From Phycisphaeraceae bacterium (GTDB taxonomy: Bacteria > Planctomycetota > Phycisphaerae > Phycisphaerales > Phycisphaeraceae): a stretch of DNA of 18,630 nucleotides. The stretch spans positions 1 through 18,630 of the forward strand of contig JADZET010000104.1 of the NCBI GenBank assembly GCA_020850375.1, read 5' to 3'. Positions 12,445-18,630 of this stretch are shown here, one piece after another (within the stretch, counting starts at the first letter, position 1; every line of letters begins with the position of its first letter). Under the pieces are notes generated by a model that did no database searches, was not told where the DNA came from, and saw nothing but the letters and a program-made list of their open reading frames with translations. Made by a program: the position numbers and the translations under genes.

Positions 12445-14784
12445 TCATGCCGCCCGCCGCGCCCGGCCGGCCGTGAACCGCTCCAGCCCCGACCGCAACT
12501 GATCCAGCGCCGCGGCCGCCCGCGCCTCGTCCTCGACCAGGCTCCGCCCTCCGAACCGGCACGCGTAGAACAGCTCCGTCAACGCCACCAACGGTCCAAA
12601 CGTCTCCGGCCATTGCTCACTCAGCTCCCGCGCGTAGCTCAGCGCCGGCTGCCACACCGGCCGACGCAGACCGTGCCGCTCGAGCAGCAGCAGCGCCGCC
12701 AGGTAATGCCTCGCCTCCCGCGCCAGCCTCGCCCGTTCAGCCGCCGAGAGCCCCTCATCCCTCAACACCCGCGTCCGCCGCCGTACGTGCAACCGCCTGA
12801 TCACCCCCCCCGCCAACGCCGCCAGCACCCCCCCCGCCGCCAACGCCCCCGCCAGCCCCCACGCCGTCGCCACCACCGCCGTCGCCGTCTGGACCATCCG
12901 CCTCGTCAGACGCCACGCCGTCTGCCGCACCCCCTCCGGCGTGTCGATCCCCATCGACTCGAACCACCCCATCACCCCCGCCAGCAGCCACTGGCGAGAC
13001 TGCCCGTCGTACGCCACCACCAGCCGAACCCACATGAAGTCCAGGTGGTCCATCAGCTGGCGCACCTGCGTCAGCCACGTCCGCCCGCCGCGCCGGGGCG
13101 AGCTGATCTCCGACGGCGGCGTCGGGTCGAACCACCGCCACACGCCCGGCTCGGTCTCGATCTCGCACCAGGCGTGCGCGTCCGACTCACGCACCACGTA
13201 GTACTGCCCCACCGGGTTGTACTCGCTGGCCAGGTACCCCGTGATCACGCGCGCCCGCATCCCGATCGACCGTGACAACGCCGCCAGCGACGACGCGAAG
13301 ATCTCGCAGTGCCCCCGCGGCCGGTCGAAAAGGAACTCCGTGATCGGCTCCCGCCCCTCGGGCGTCGGCGGTGTTTCGAGCGAGTACTCGTAGCGCGTCT
13401 GGAGATAGGTCGTCAGCGCCCGCGCGATCGCGCCGTCTCGCTCGTCATTGACCGCCTCGGGGTCGCGGTCCAGCCCCTTGTCCCGGATGATCTGCATCGC
13501 CAGCGACCGGACGCCGTCGAGGTCCGCGCGCCAGCCGCGGGCGTAGGTCTGCTCGCCCACCGATGCTTCCGACGGCAGGTCCCAGTCCGGCCGCTCCCGC
13601 CCCATCCGCTCCCCGAGCCGGTCGTAGGCCTCGAAGATCTCCGCGTCGTACCGCAGCGGAAACTGCACCGCGTACGTGATCGACCCGCGCGTCGGGCGAA
13701 CGTGCATCTGCATCCGCTGGTCGAAACTGTTGAACACGAACGCCGACATCTCCGCGCTCGTCAGCCGCGTCGGCGGGAACGGCGAGAAGAGCTGCTCGCC
13801 CGCGAACCGCCTCAGCGTCACGATCGCCGTCACCCGCGGCAGACGCGCCGCCAGCGGCGCCAGCTCCGTCTCCTGCGATCCCGCCGGCAGACGCATGTCG
13901 TACCGTCGCACGCTGCGGCTGCGCAGCCACGTGCTCGTCCGCGTGTCGTATCGGTCCAGCACCGCCCCACGCAGACGCCAGACCTGACCCGAGCTCCCGA
14001 ACGGCTCACCCTGGCTCTGCATCGACATCATCAGCACCGGCTCCTGGTCCGTCGGCGACGCCCCGCCCTGACCGAGCTGGATCTGGTCCACGAAACCCAC
14101 CTGCGCCAGCGGCAGGATCATCGACCGCCGATCGCCGCCGATGTCGCCCGAGCGCGGCATGGCCAGGAACACCCACGCCGCCACCCCCAGCACCGTCACC
14201 CCCATCCCCAGACCCATCCGGCGCAGCGACCGCACGCTCGCGAGGTCAACCACCGCCGAGGACGCCGCCCCGGCCCCGCCGTTGCCCTCGCGACCGATCG
14301 ACCGTCCGTCCCGCACCACCCCCTCGCGCGTCGAGCTGAACCCGAAGTACATCAGCGTCCAGATCGCCAGCATCGAGTACGCCGCCAGCAGCAGCCCGTA
14401 GATCAGCGAAAAACTCAGCAGGCTCGCGGCCACCATCTCGAGCATGCTCAGCACCAGCGCCATCGCGTCGTCCCGGTGGCTCCGTCGGCCCCACAACAGC
14501 AGCACCTGCAGCCCGATCATGAAATGCCCGATGCATACCACCGCATGGTCGCTCAGGAAGCGGAGCTCAACCCCTAACCACCCGATCGCCGCCAGCGCCC
14601 CGAGGTTCACCGCCCAGCGCGGGATCGCCGGCCCCTCCGCCGAGCGCGTCAACCGCCACGCCCCCGCCATCGCCGCGCCCGCGATCAGCAGCAGCCACCC
14701 GTTCCGCTCCGCGATGCTGAAGGCCAGCAGCCCCAGCATCGCTTGCGCGTACACCAGCGTCCGGTACCGACGCGTCAGGTCCAT
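12445..14784 (-). CDS. TgpA-like membrane transglutaminase (DUF3488-transglutaminase-DUF4129)
   Basis: This is a 779-residue protein. Residues 1-150 hold five or six membrane helices and another lies near 185-200 (DUF3488). An external domain follows, and at about 455-560 comes a transglutaminase-like core: RGHCEIFASSLAALSR with Cys493, DAHAWCEIE with His537, and WFDPTPP with Asp553, so the Cys-His-Asp triad is intact. A further helix pair (about 625-670) and a cytoplasmic DUF4129-like C-terminus (ARHYLAALLLLERHG, ALTELFYACRFGG) complete the layout of Pseudomonas TgpA. The natural substrate of this family is not settled. The ATG at 14784 overlaps the end of the DUF58 gene by 10 bases and has GGAGGGGG upstream. 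The two are likely coupled and co-regulated. Confidence 0.9.
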   Translation of the reverse strand: MDLTRRYRTLVYAQAMLGLLAFSIAERNGWLLLIAGAAMAGAWRLTRSAEGPAIPRWAVNLGALAAIGWLGVELRFLSDHAVVCIGHFMIGLQVLLLWGRRSHRDDAMALVLSMLEMVAASLLSFSLIYGLLLAAYSMLAIWTLMYFGFSSTREGVVRDGRSIGREGNGGAGAASSAVVDLASVRSLRRMGLGMGVTVLGVAAWVFLAMPRSGDIGGDRRSMILPLAQVGFVDQIQLGQGGASPTDQEPVLMMSMQSQGEPFGSSGQVWRLRGAVLDRYDTRTSTWLRSRSVRRYDMRLPAGSQETELAPLAARLPRVTAIVTLRRFAGEQLFSPFPPTRLTSAEMSAFVFNSFDQRMQMHVRPTRGSITYAVQFPLRYDAEIFEAYDRLGERMGRERPDWDLPSEASVGEQTYARGWRADLDGVRSLAMQIIRDKGLDRDPEAVNDERDGAIARALTTYLQTRYEYSLETPPTPEGREPITEFLFDRPRGHCEIFASSLAALSRSIGMRARVITGYLASEYNPVGQYYVVRESDAHAWCEIETEPGVWRWFDPTPPSEISSPRRGGRTWLTQVRQLMDHLDFMWVRLVVAYDGQSRQWLLAGVMGWFESMGIDTPEGVRQTAWRLTRRMVQTATAVVATAWGLAGALAAGGVLAALAGGVIRRLHVRRRTRVLRDEGLSAAERARLAREARHYLAALLLLERHGLRRPVWQPALSYARELSEQWPETFGPLVALTELFYACRFGGRSLVEDEARAAAALDQLRSGLERFTAGRARRAA

Positions 14785-15983
14785 GCCGTCACCCCCTCCG
14801 GCCCGGGCGCCGCCTCGCCGTCCGTCGAGGCCTGGTTCTCGTCGGGCCACGCCCACCGCTCGATCTCCCCCGACCCGAGGGTCGGCCAGGCGCCCGACGC
14901 CGCGCCGCGCGCCGCCGCCGCGCCCGTGCCCGTGCCCCGCGTCATGCCGGGCCGGACGATCACCCCCGCCTCATCCGCCGACCCGTCCGACCGCGCCACG
15001 CCGTCGACCCGCCCCGGCCGCACCACCGCCAGCACCTCCAGCAGCGCGTCGCGATGGGCCGCGCTCGACCGCGCCGGCAGACGCCGCGCCGGCTCACCCC
15101 GAACCTCCAGACCCACCGCCACGCCCCTTTCGTGCGCGTCGTGCACCAAGGAACCGGCCAGACTCACCGCGTCCTCCACCCACCGCGACCACGCTTGCTC
15201 CGGACCGTCCGCCGTCGCGTCGAGGTCCAGCACCACCGTCAGCCGCGACGTCCGCGGCCGCGTCATCTCCCGCGCCAGCAACCGGCCCGTCCTGGCCGAC
15301 CGCTTCCAGTCGATCAGCCGCACGCTCTGACCCGGCCGGTACTCGCGGATGCCGTAGAAATCCTGGTCCCCGCCCGCCTGATCCGACGCCGACTGCCCCA
15401 GCCGCGCCTGCTGACGAAGCCGCCGCAACGCCGCCGGCCGCAACCGGCGCAGCCGCGGAAGCACCACCACCGTCGCCGGCCGCGACACCCGCCGCACCGC
15501 CCGCAGGATCCCCAGCGGAAAGCTCGTGCTGACCTCGATCCCGTCGAGATCGAGCAGCCCGCGCGTCTCGGCCACCGCCGGCGCCGCCACGCTCACTTCC
15601 TGTCCCGGCCCGACGTGCAGCAGCCACGCCGACGCCAACCGGGCCCGGGCCCGCGGCGTCTGGTCCCCCGGCGTCGTCGTCGACTCACCAGCCTCCTCGA
15701 TCACCACATTGAACCCACCCAACCACCGGCCGCGGCTCCGCACGCGATAGCGCAGCAGCATCGGCCGACCGCAGACCGCCCGCCGCGGGGCCACCCGCTC
15801 GATCTCCAGTTTTCTCAGACCCGACCACGCCCACGCCGCCGAGATGACCAGCGCCCCGACCTGCAGCCCGAAGAACCAGAAGATCAGGTTCGCCTGCGTG
15901 TTGACCGCCCCGAGCAGCGTCAGCAGGGCCACCACCCCGTACGCCTTGCCGCTGGGCCCGATCTGGATCCGCTGGCGGCTCAT
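14775..15983 (-). CDS. DUF58 domain membrane-anchored protein
   Basis: This is a 402-residue protein of the DUF58 family. Two membrane helices lie at about 13-32 and 33-53, followed by a beta-rich region and the DUF58 signature DFYGIREYRPGQSVRLIDWKR (208-228), then SARTGRLLARE (229-239). A VWA-like strand ends in VLDLDA (251-256). These proteins usually work with a MoxR-type AAA+ ATPase and a TgpA-like transglutaminase; here the transglutaminase gene follows with a 10-base overlap, but no MoxR gene is in the window. The start is ATG at 15983 with GGGG seven bases before it; an in-frame GTG two codons upstream (15989) is possible. The internal Asp-rich VWA site is only partly conserved by eye. 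Confidence 0.87.
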   Translation of the reverse strand: MSRQRIQIGPSGKAYGVVALLTLLGAVNTQANLIFWFFGLQVGALVISAAWAWSGLRKLEIERVAPRRAVCGRPMLLRYRVRSRGRWLGGFNVVIEEAGESTTTPGDQTPRARARLASAWLLHVGPGQEVSVAAPAVAETRGLLDLDGIEVSTSFPLGILRAVRRVSRPATVVVLPRLRRLRPAALRRLRQQARLGQSASDQAGGDQDFYGIREYRPGQSVRLIDWKRSARTGRLLAREMTRPRTSRLTVVLDLDATADGPEQAWSRWVEDAVSLAGSLVHDAHERGVAVGLEVRGEPARRLPARSSAAHRDALLEVLAVVRPGRVDGVARSDGSADEAGVIVRPGMTRGTGTGAAAARGAASGAWPTLGSGEIERWAWPDENQASTDGEAAPGPEGVTAWT

Positions 15984-16026
15984 GCCCACGCCCCGTGTTG
16001 GCCAATGCTCGCGACGATCCGCCCGG

Positions 16027-16533
16027 CTAGTCGAACGCCGGCATGTCCCGCATCGTCTGACGCAGCAGGTCCACGTTCAGCGTCCCCTTGTTCCCCGGCT
16101 CGAGTGTCACCAGCACCACCTTCTTGCTCGAGGGCAGCTTCATCACCTTCCACTGCGGCTCGAACCCCTCGCGGTAAACCAGCAGCCCCACCTCATACTC
16201 GAGCAGCCCCGCCCCGATCTTGTCCACCGGCGCCGCGAACCGCCCCTGGTCGTCCGTCTTGTACGCCCCCAACCGCTCAGGGTTGCCCGAGTGCGGGTCG
16301 ATCGTTACCTCGATCACCGCCCCGGCCAGCCCGTAACGCTCGACGTCCTTGATCTGCTTATCCCCCGGCTCGAGCACCGCCATACCGCCCGGCCGGCCCT
16401 CGATCACCAGCCCACGGATGCCCGGCTTGGCGCACCCCGTCGCGACGACGCACATCGCCAGCAACGCCACGCCCAGCGCCCGGCCCGTCGCGGCCCTCCA
16501 CGCTGCTCCGTCACGCCATTTCGCCGTGCTCAT
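16027..16533 (-). CDS. Small lipoprotein with a carboxypeptidase-regulatory-like beta domain
   Basis: This is a 168-residue protein. The N-terminus has basic residues, a hydrophobic ALGVALLAMCVVATG and a lipobox ending at Cys34, which indicates lipidation and export. Residues about 38-150 look like a transthyretin/carboxypeptidase-regulatory fold: GLAGAVIEVTIDP, then GAYKTDDQGRFAAPV, then LVYREGFEP, which is the usual 'additional information passed to a sandwich strand, then surface Tyr/Arg' pattern. No catalytic motif is visible. It sits between scpB (gap 39) and the DUF58 gene (gap 43) in the same direction, so an envelope role linked to the DUF58/TgpA pair is possible but not shown. The ATG at 16533 has AAAGGA nine bases upstream; the ATG two codons earlier (16539) is too close to it. 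Confidence 0.72.
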   Translation of the reverse strand: MSTAKWRDGAAWRAATGRALGVALLAMCVVATGCAKPGIRGLVIEGRPGGMAVLEPGDKQIKDVERYGLAGAVIEVTIDPHSGNPERLGAYKTDDQGRFAAPVDKIGAGLLEYEVGLLVYREGFEPQWKVMKLPSSKKVVLVTLEPGNKGTLNVDLLRQTMRDMPAFD

Positions 16534-16572
16534 CGCCATGGATCCTTTCTGCCCTGGGGCCTGAACGCCCGT

Positions 16573-17244
16573 TCAACCCTCGGCGGGCGGCTTCGCCGTC
16601 TGCCCCCCCGCCTCCTGGACCTTCGCGGCCGACCCGCCCTGCGGCGGCGCCCCGACTTGGGGCAGGTCCTCGAGGTTCGCCAGCCCGAACACCTCTAGGA
16701 ACGTCCGCGTCGTCCCGTAGAGCATGGGCCGGCCGAGCTCCTGCGCCCGCCCGACGATCTTGATCAGCCGCCGGTCCATCAGCCAGCGGATCACCTCCCC
16801 GCTGGCCACCCCCCGGATCGCCTCGACCTGCGCCCGCAGCGCCGGCTGCTTGTACGCGATGATCGCCAGCGTCTCGAGCGCCGCCGGCGTCAGACGCGTC
16901 TGCTGCCGGCTCTTGTTCAGCGCCGCCAGCACCCCCGCGAACCGCGGCAGCGTCATCACCTGCCACCCCCCCGCCACCTGCTCGATCCGGAACGATCGGC
17001 CGGTCTGTTCATACACCTCGTTGAGCTGCTCGACCGCCTTGCCCACCGCGCCCGACGTCGCCCCGACCGCCTCGGCCAGTTTCGCCGACGTCAGCGCTCG
17101 GTCGCTGGCCAAGAGCGCCGCCTCGACCAACAGGGGCAACTCCTCCGCCGAAATCTCGCCGGCCGACGACTCCGGCCGCTCCTGCGACTCGGACGTTTCG
17201 GGGGCGGACGCTTCCTGCGACGGTGTGGCGGGCACGGATCCCAT
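16573..17244 (-). CDS. scpB: Segregation and condensation protein B
   Basis: ScpB pairs with ScpA and binds the SMC ATPase to form the chromosome-organising condensin in the cytoplasm. Of 223 residues, 1-32 are a Ser/Glu/Pro-rich tail. Residues 33-100 form the first winged helix (LPLLVEAALLASDRALTSAKLAEAVG, then GWQVMT). Residues 103-190 form the second, with the family signature LTPAALETLAIIAYKQP (118-134), IEAIRGV-like EAIRGVASGE (141-150), and GRPMLYGTT (171-179) plus FLEVFGL (182-188). The tail from 196 is Gly/Gln/Ala-rich and probably disordered. No scpA is in the window. The ATG at 17244 has no ribosome-binding site, and a TACAAT box ends 6 bases before it, so a leaderless transcript is possible. 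It heads the long minus-strand run. Confidence 0.92.
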   Translation of the reverse strand: MGSVPATPSQEASAPETSESQERPESSAGEISAEELPLLVEAALLASDRALTSAKLAEAVGATSGAVGKAVEQLNEVYEQTGRSFRIEQVAGGWQVMTLPRFAGVLAALNKSRQQTRLTPAALETLAIIAYKQPALRAQVEAIRGVASGEVIRWLMDRRLIKIVGRAQELGRPMLYGTTRTFLEVFGLANLEDLPQVGAPPQGGSAAKVQEAGGQTAKPPAEG

Positions 17245-17250
17245 CGGCGT

Positions 17251-17256
17251 ATTGTA
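17251..17256 (-). promoter_or_regulatory. Candidate -10 box placing the transcription start at the scpB ATG
   Basis: TACAAT on the minus strand (17256-17251) matches the -10 consensus at five of six positions and lies in the only AT-rich patch of the 99-base gap between the amidase stop and scpB. The ATG begins 6 bases downstream, about where transcription would start. No good -35 is seen at 17 bases spacing (CAGACG). Confidence 0.35.
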
Positions 17257-17343
17257 AACGCTTATCGCCCGCCCGTCTGCGCTCGTGTCGCGGACAGCCG
17301 CAAGTGCTTGGACGCTGATTCGATGGACGGGACCGACGCCGCT

Positions 17344-18099
17344 CTACGCCAGGGCGCTTCCCTTGCGCATTTTGACCATCTGCGGCTGCAGGCTCTTGCC
17401 CGGGCAGATCGTCGGCTTGAGCTCCCGGTGGGTATAGACGCGCTTGATCGGCACCTTGTACTGACGCATCAGCGACCGCAGCACGTCCACCACCGTCACC
17501 ATCTGAGACGAGCTGGGCTTCTGCTGCTCGAAGTTGCCCAGCAGCATCACCCCGACGTTGTTCTCGTTGTTCTGCTGAACGTGGGCCCCCTGGTAGCGGA
17601 CGTCCCGGCCCTGCCAGACACGGCCGGCCCGGTCGATGACGTAGTGATAGCCGATGTCCGCCCACCCCTTGCCGACGTGCGCCCGGCGGATCGACTCGAG
17701 CCGCTCAGCCGTCTCGCCCGTGCCGGTGAACCACACCGGCGTCCAGCCCTCGTGGTGAACGGTGATGCGATGGACCCCGCCCATGGGGTTGAGCCGGCTC
17801 GCAATCGGGCCCGTGCGGGTCCACTGGCCCCGGGTCAGCACCGGCAGGCCCAGACCCGCCGTAGCGGCCGCCGACGGAGCCGGATGGGCCGACGCGCTCG
17901 ACGGATAAGGGGGGCTGGCCGCCTGGCTCGCCCGCTGCCACGGCGCGACCGTGGCCGGCCCGGTGGGGATCGGCCGACCCGCGAGCGAGGGCCACTCCGG
18001 CCCGGGACGCGAGCGGCCGGAGGTCGCGCCGTCGCCGGCACAGCCGGCAATCAGCAGCGCCGCACTCCCCAGCAGAAATTCCCTGCGAGAAGAATCCAT
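17344..18099 (-). CDS. N-acetylmuramoyl-L-alanine amidase (PGRP/amidase_2 type), Tat lipoprotein
   Basis: This enzyme is predicted to cut the amide bond between N-acetylmuramic acid and the stem peptide of peptidoglycan. Of 251 residues, 1-20 form a twin-arginine lipoprotein signal: SRREFLL (4-10) and lipobox LIAGC ending at Cys20. A Pro/Ser/Ala-rich linker follows (21-85). The amidase_2/PGRP domain spans about 86-240: ITVHHEG with His115 as the first zinc ligand, DIGYHYVID with Tyr151, NNVGVMLLGNF (180-190), and THRELKPTICPG with His224 and Cys232 as the other zinc ligands. The position of the T7 lysozyme catalytic Lys is Thr230, as in many amidase-active PGRPs. So the active site looks complete. 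It is divergent in role from scpB but shares the strand; the gap is 99 bases. The ATG at 18099 has AGGT upstream. Confidence 0.88.
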   Translation of the reverse strand: MDSSRREFLLGSAALLIAGCAGDGATSGRSRPGPEWPSLAGRPIPTGPATVAPWQRASQAASPPYPSSASAHPAPSAAATAGLGLPVLTRGQWTRTGPIASRLNPMGGVHRITVHHEGWTPVWFTGTGETAERLESIRRAHVGKGWADIGYHYVIDRAGRVWQGRDVRYQGAHVQQNNENNVGVMLLGNFEQQKPSSSQMVTVVDVLRSLMRQYKVPIKRVYTHRELKPTICPGKSLQPQMVKMRKGSALA

Positions 18100-18156
18100 T
18101 GCGTCTTACCTAGTTCGAGGCTTGCGGACTTCCCCCCCGCCGGGGGCACGACCGTT

Positions 18157-18164
18157 ATTTTATA
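18157..18164 (-). promoter_or_regulatory. Candidate -10 box upstream of the amidase gene
   Basis: TATAAAAT on the minus strand (18164-18157) is a strong AT-rich -10-like box in GC-rich surroundings, about 58 bases before the ATG. At 17 bases further upstream there is only CCCTCC, so no recognisable -35. A C5/G5 hairpin (18134-18146) would lie in the leader. Confidence 0.35.
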
Positions 18165-18416
18165 CACATCGGCCGGCCGGTGGAGGGCTATCGAGATTTT
18201 TGTACGACCAGGCCCGGCTGGCTGCTTCTCGACCCCCCAAGCCCTCGCTCGCGTCTTGATCCCCTGCGCGTCCCATAAAATGCCCCCTGGCGGGCCTGTC
18301 AAGCCTCGTGCCGGTCGTCCGTCCGAGCCGGCCTCTGCCAGCTCGGTCCGGCGACACATCGCCGGCTCGCACAAACACAACGGATCATTTCACGCCAAGT
18401 CATTCAACCCCTTGTG
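18165..18416 (-). other. Intergenic stretch between the flagellin and amidase genes
   Basis: With the leader at 18100-18164 this makes a gap of just over 300 bases. A long plus-strand frame crosses it but is the antisense continuation through the amidase gene and has no recognisable domain. I see no RNA gene, repeat or further gene in it. It presumably holds the upstream elements of the amidase promoter. Confidence 0.4.
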
Positions 18417-18451
18417 AAAAAAAAGAGCGGCGACCCTGGGGCCGCCGCTCT
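18417..18451 (-). terminator. Intrinsic terminator of the flagellin gene
   Basis: On the minus strand a perfect 9-bp stem (AGAGCGGCG at 18451-18443 paired with CGCCGCTCT at 18432-18424) encloses a 10-base loop and runs straight into eight T's (18424-18417). It starts 54 bases after the flagellin stop codon. This is a strong rho-independent terminator. Confidence 0.9.
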
Positions 18452-18504
18452 GCATCAGTGATCGGGATGCCCGCCGATGGGCGGACTTCCTTGGGTCCGG
18501 GTGC

Positions 18505-18630
18505 TTACCGACCCAGAAGCTGCAGCACGGACGACGGACGGTTGTTGGCGATGGCCAACGTGTTCGTCGCGGCGCTGACGAGGATCTGGGCACGGGTCAT
18601 CTCGGCCGTCTCGGCCGCGAAGTCCGTGTC
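18505..18630 (-). CDS. Flagellin, C-terminal end (partial)
   Basis: The window ends inside this gene; only the last 41 residues are seen, ending in TAA (18507-18505). DTDFAAETAEMTRAQILVSA followed by ATNTLAIANNRP and SVLQLLGR is the conserved D0 C-terminal helix of bacterial flagellins, which packs with the N-terminal helix to build the filament core. The usual form is D-x-D[FY]A-x-E[TM]-x-x-[LM]-[TS]-[RK]-x-Q[IV]L, matched closely here. The rest of the protein lies beyond the window. A strong terminator (18417-18451) follows, consistent with a highly expressed gene. Confidence 0.92.
   Translation of the reverse strand, partial: DTDFAAETAEMTRAQILVSAATNTLAIANNRPSSVLQLLGR

Noticed and set aside
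13309..14577. 422-codon plus-strand open frame opposite the TgpA gene
   Set aside because: Arg/Pro/His-rich shadow with no domain; the opposite frame has a full catalytic triad.
18134..18146. C5/G5 hairpin before the amidase start considered as a terminator
   Set aside because: A 5-bp stem with a 3-base loop and no T run on either strand; likely just homopolymer composition.
17308..18417. 369-codon plus-strand open frame through the amidase gene and the gap beyond it
   Set aside because: No recognisable domain or signal; it overlaps the amidase, whose zinc ligands are intact, and runs through its promoter region.

Overview
The window is very GC-rich bacterial chromosome and most likely comes from a member of the Planctomycetota, probably class Phycisphaerae. 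This rests on a LEPR-XLL-type N-terminal motif, paired dockerin-like calcium-binding motifs carrying VQDINPF, a PEP-CTERM sorting signal, and a flagellin gene alongside large secreted beta-rich proteins. The assignment is an inference from protein families, not from a marker gene. I saw no tRNA, rRNA, insertion sequence, CRISPR array or phage gene.

Left part (1-7860), secreted and carbohydrate-related genes. The tail of an unidentified gene (2-148) ends at a hairpin terminator. It is followed by a secreted protein joining a right-handed beta-helix to an alpha/beta-hydrolase esterase (223-2370). Next is a HAF-repeat / dockerin-like / PEP-CTERM surface protein (2644-4268) split by what looks like a single missing base near 3473. 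Convergent to these, on the minus strand, are a TIM-barrel glycoside-hydrolase-like protein (4382-5764) and, upstream of it, a LEPR-XLL protein with seven PD40-like propeller repeats and two dockerin-like motifs (5872-7770). The promoter proposed for the LEPR-XLL gene overlaps the terminator of the next operon.

Middle and right part (7861-17244), one long co-directional minus-strand run. In transcription order it holds scpB, a small lipoprotein gene, a DUF58 gene, a TgpA-like transglutaminase gene, a GT39/ArnT-like transferase gene, a GT2 polyprenyl-phosphate sugar synthase-like gene, a small LAB_N membrane protein gene and a ThiD2-ThiE fusion gene. It ends at a strong intrinsic terminator (7861-7893). 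The gaps are 4-nt and 10-nt overlaps or 10-81 nt spacers, so all or part of it is plausibly one operon. GT39, GT2 and LAB_N form a coherent module: GT2 would charge a lipid carrier, LAB_N may help move or bind it, and GT39 would transfer the sugar on the outer face. DUF58 and TgpA form a second recognised pair, here without the usual MoxR ATPase.

Far right (17344-18630). A zinc N-acetylmuramoyl-L-alanine amidase with a twin-arginine lipoprotein signal is followed, after about 300 bases without a recognisable gene, by the C-terminal end of a flagellin gene with its own terminator.

Starts were set from ribosome-binding sites, signal peptides, overlaps with neighbours and terminator positions. 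Several are much shorter than the longest open frame.
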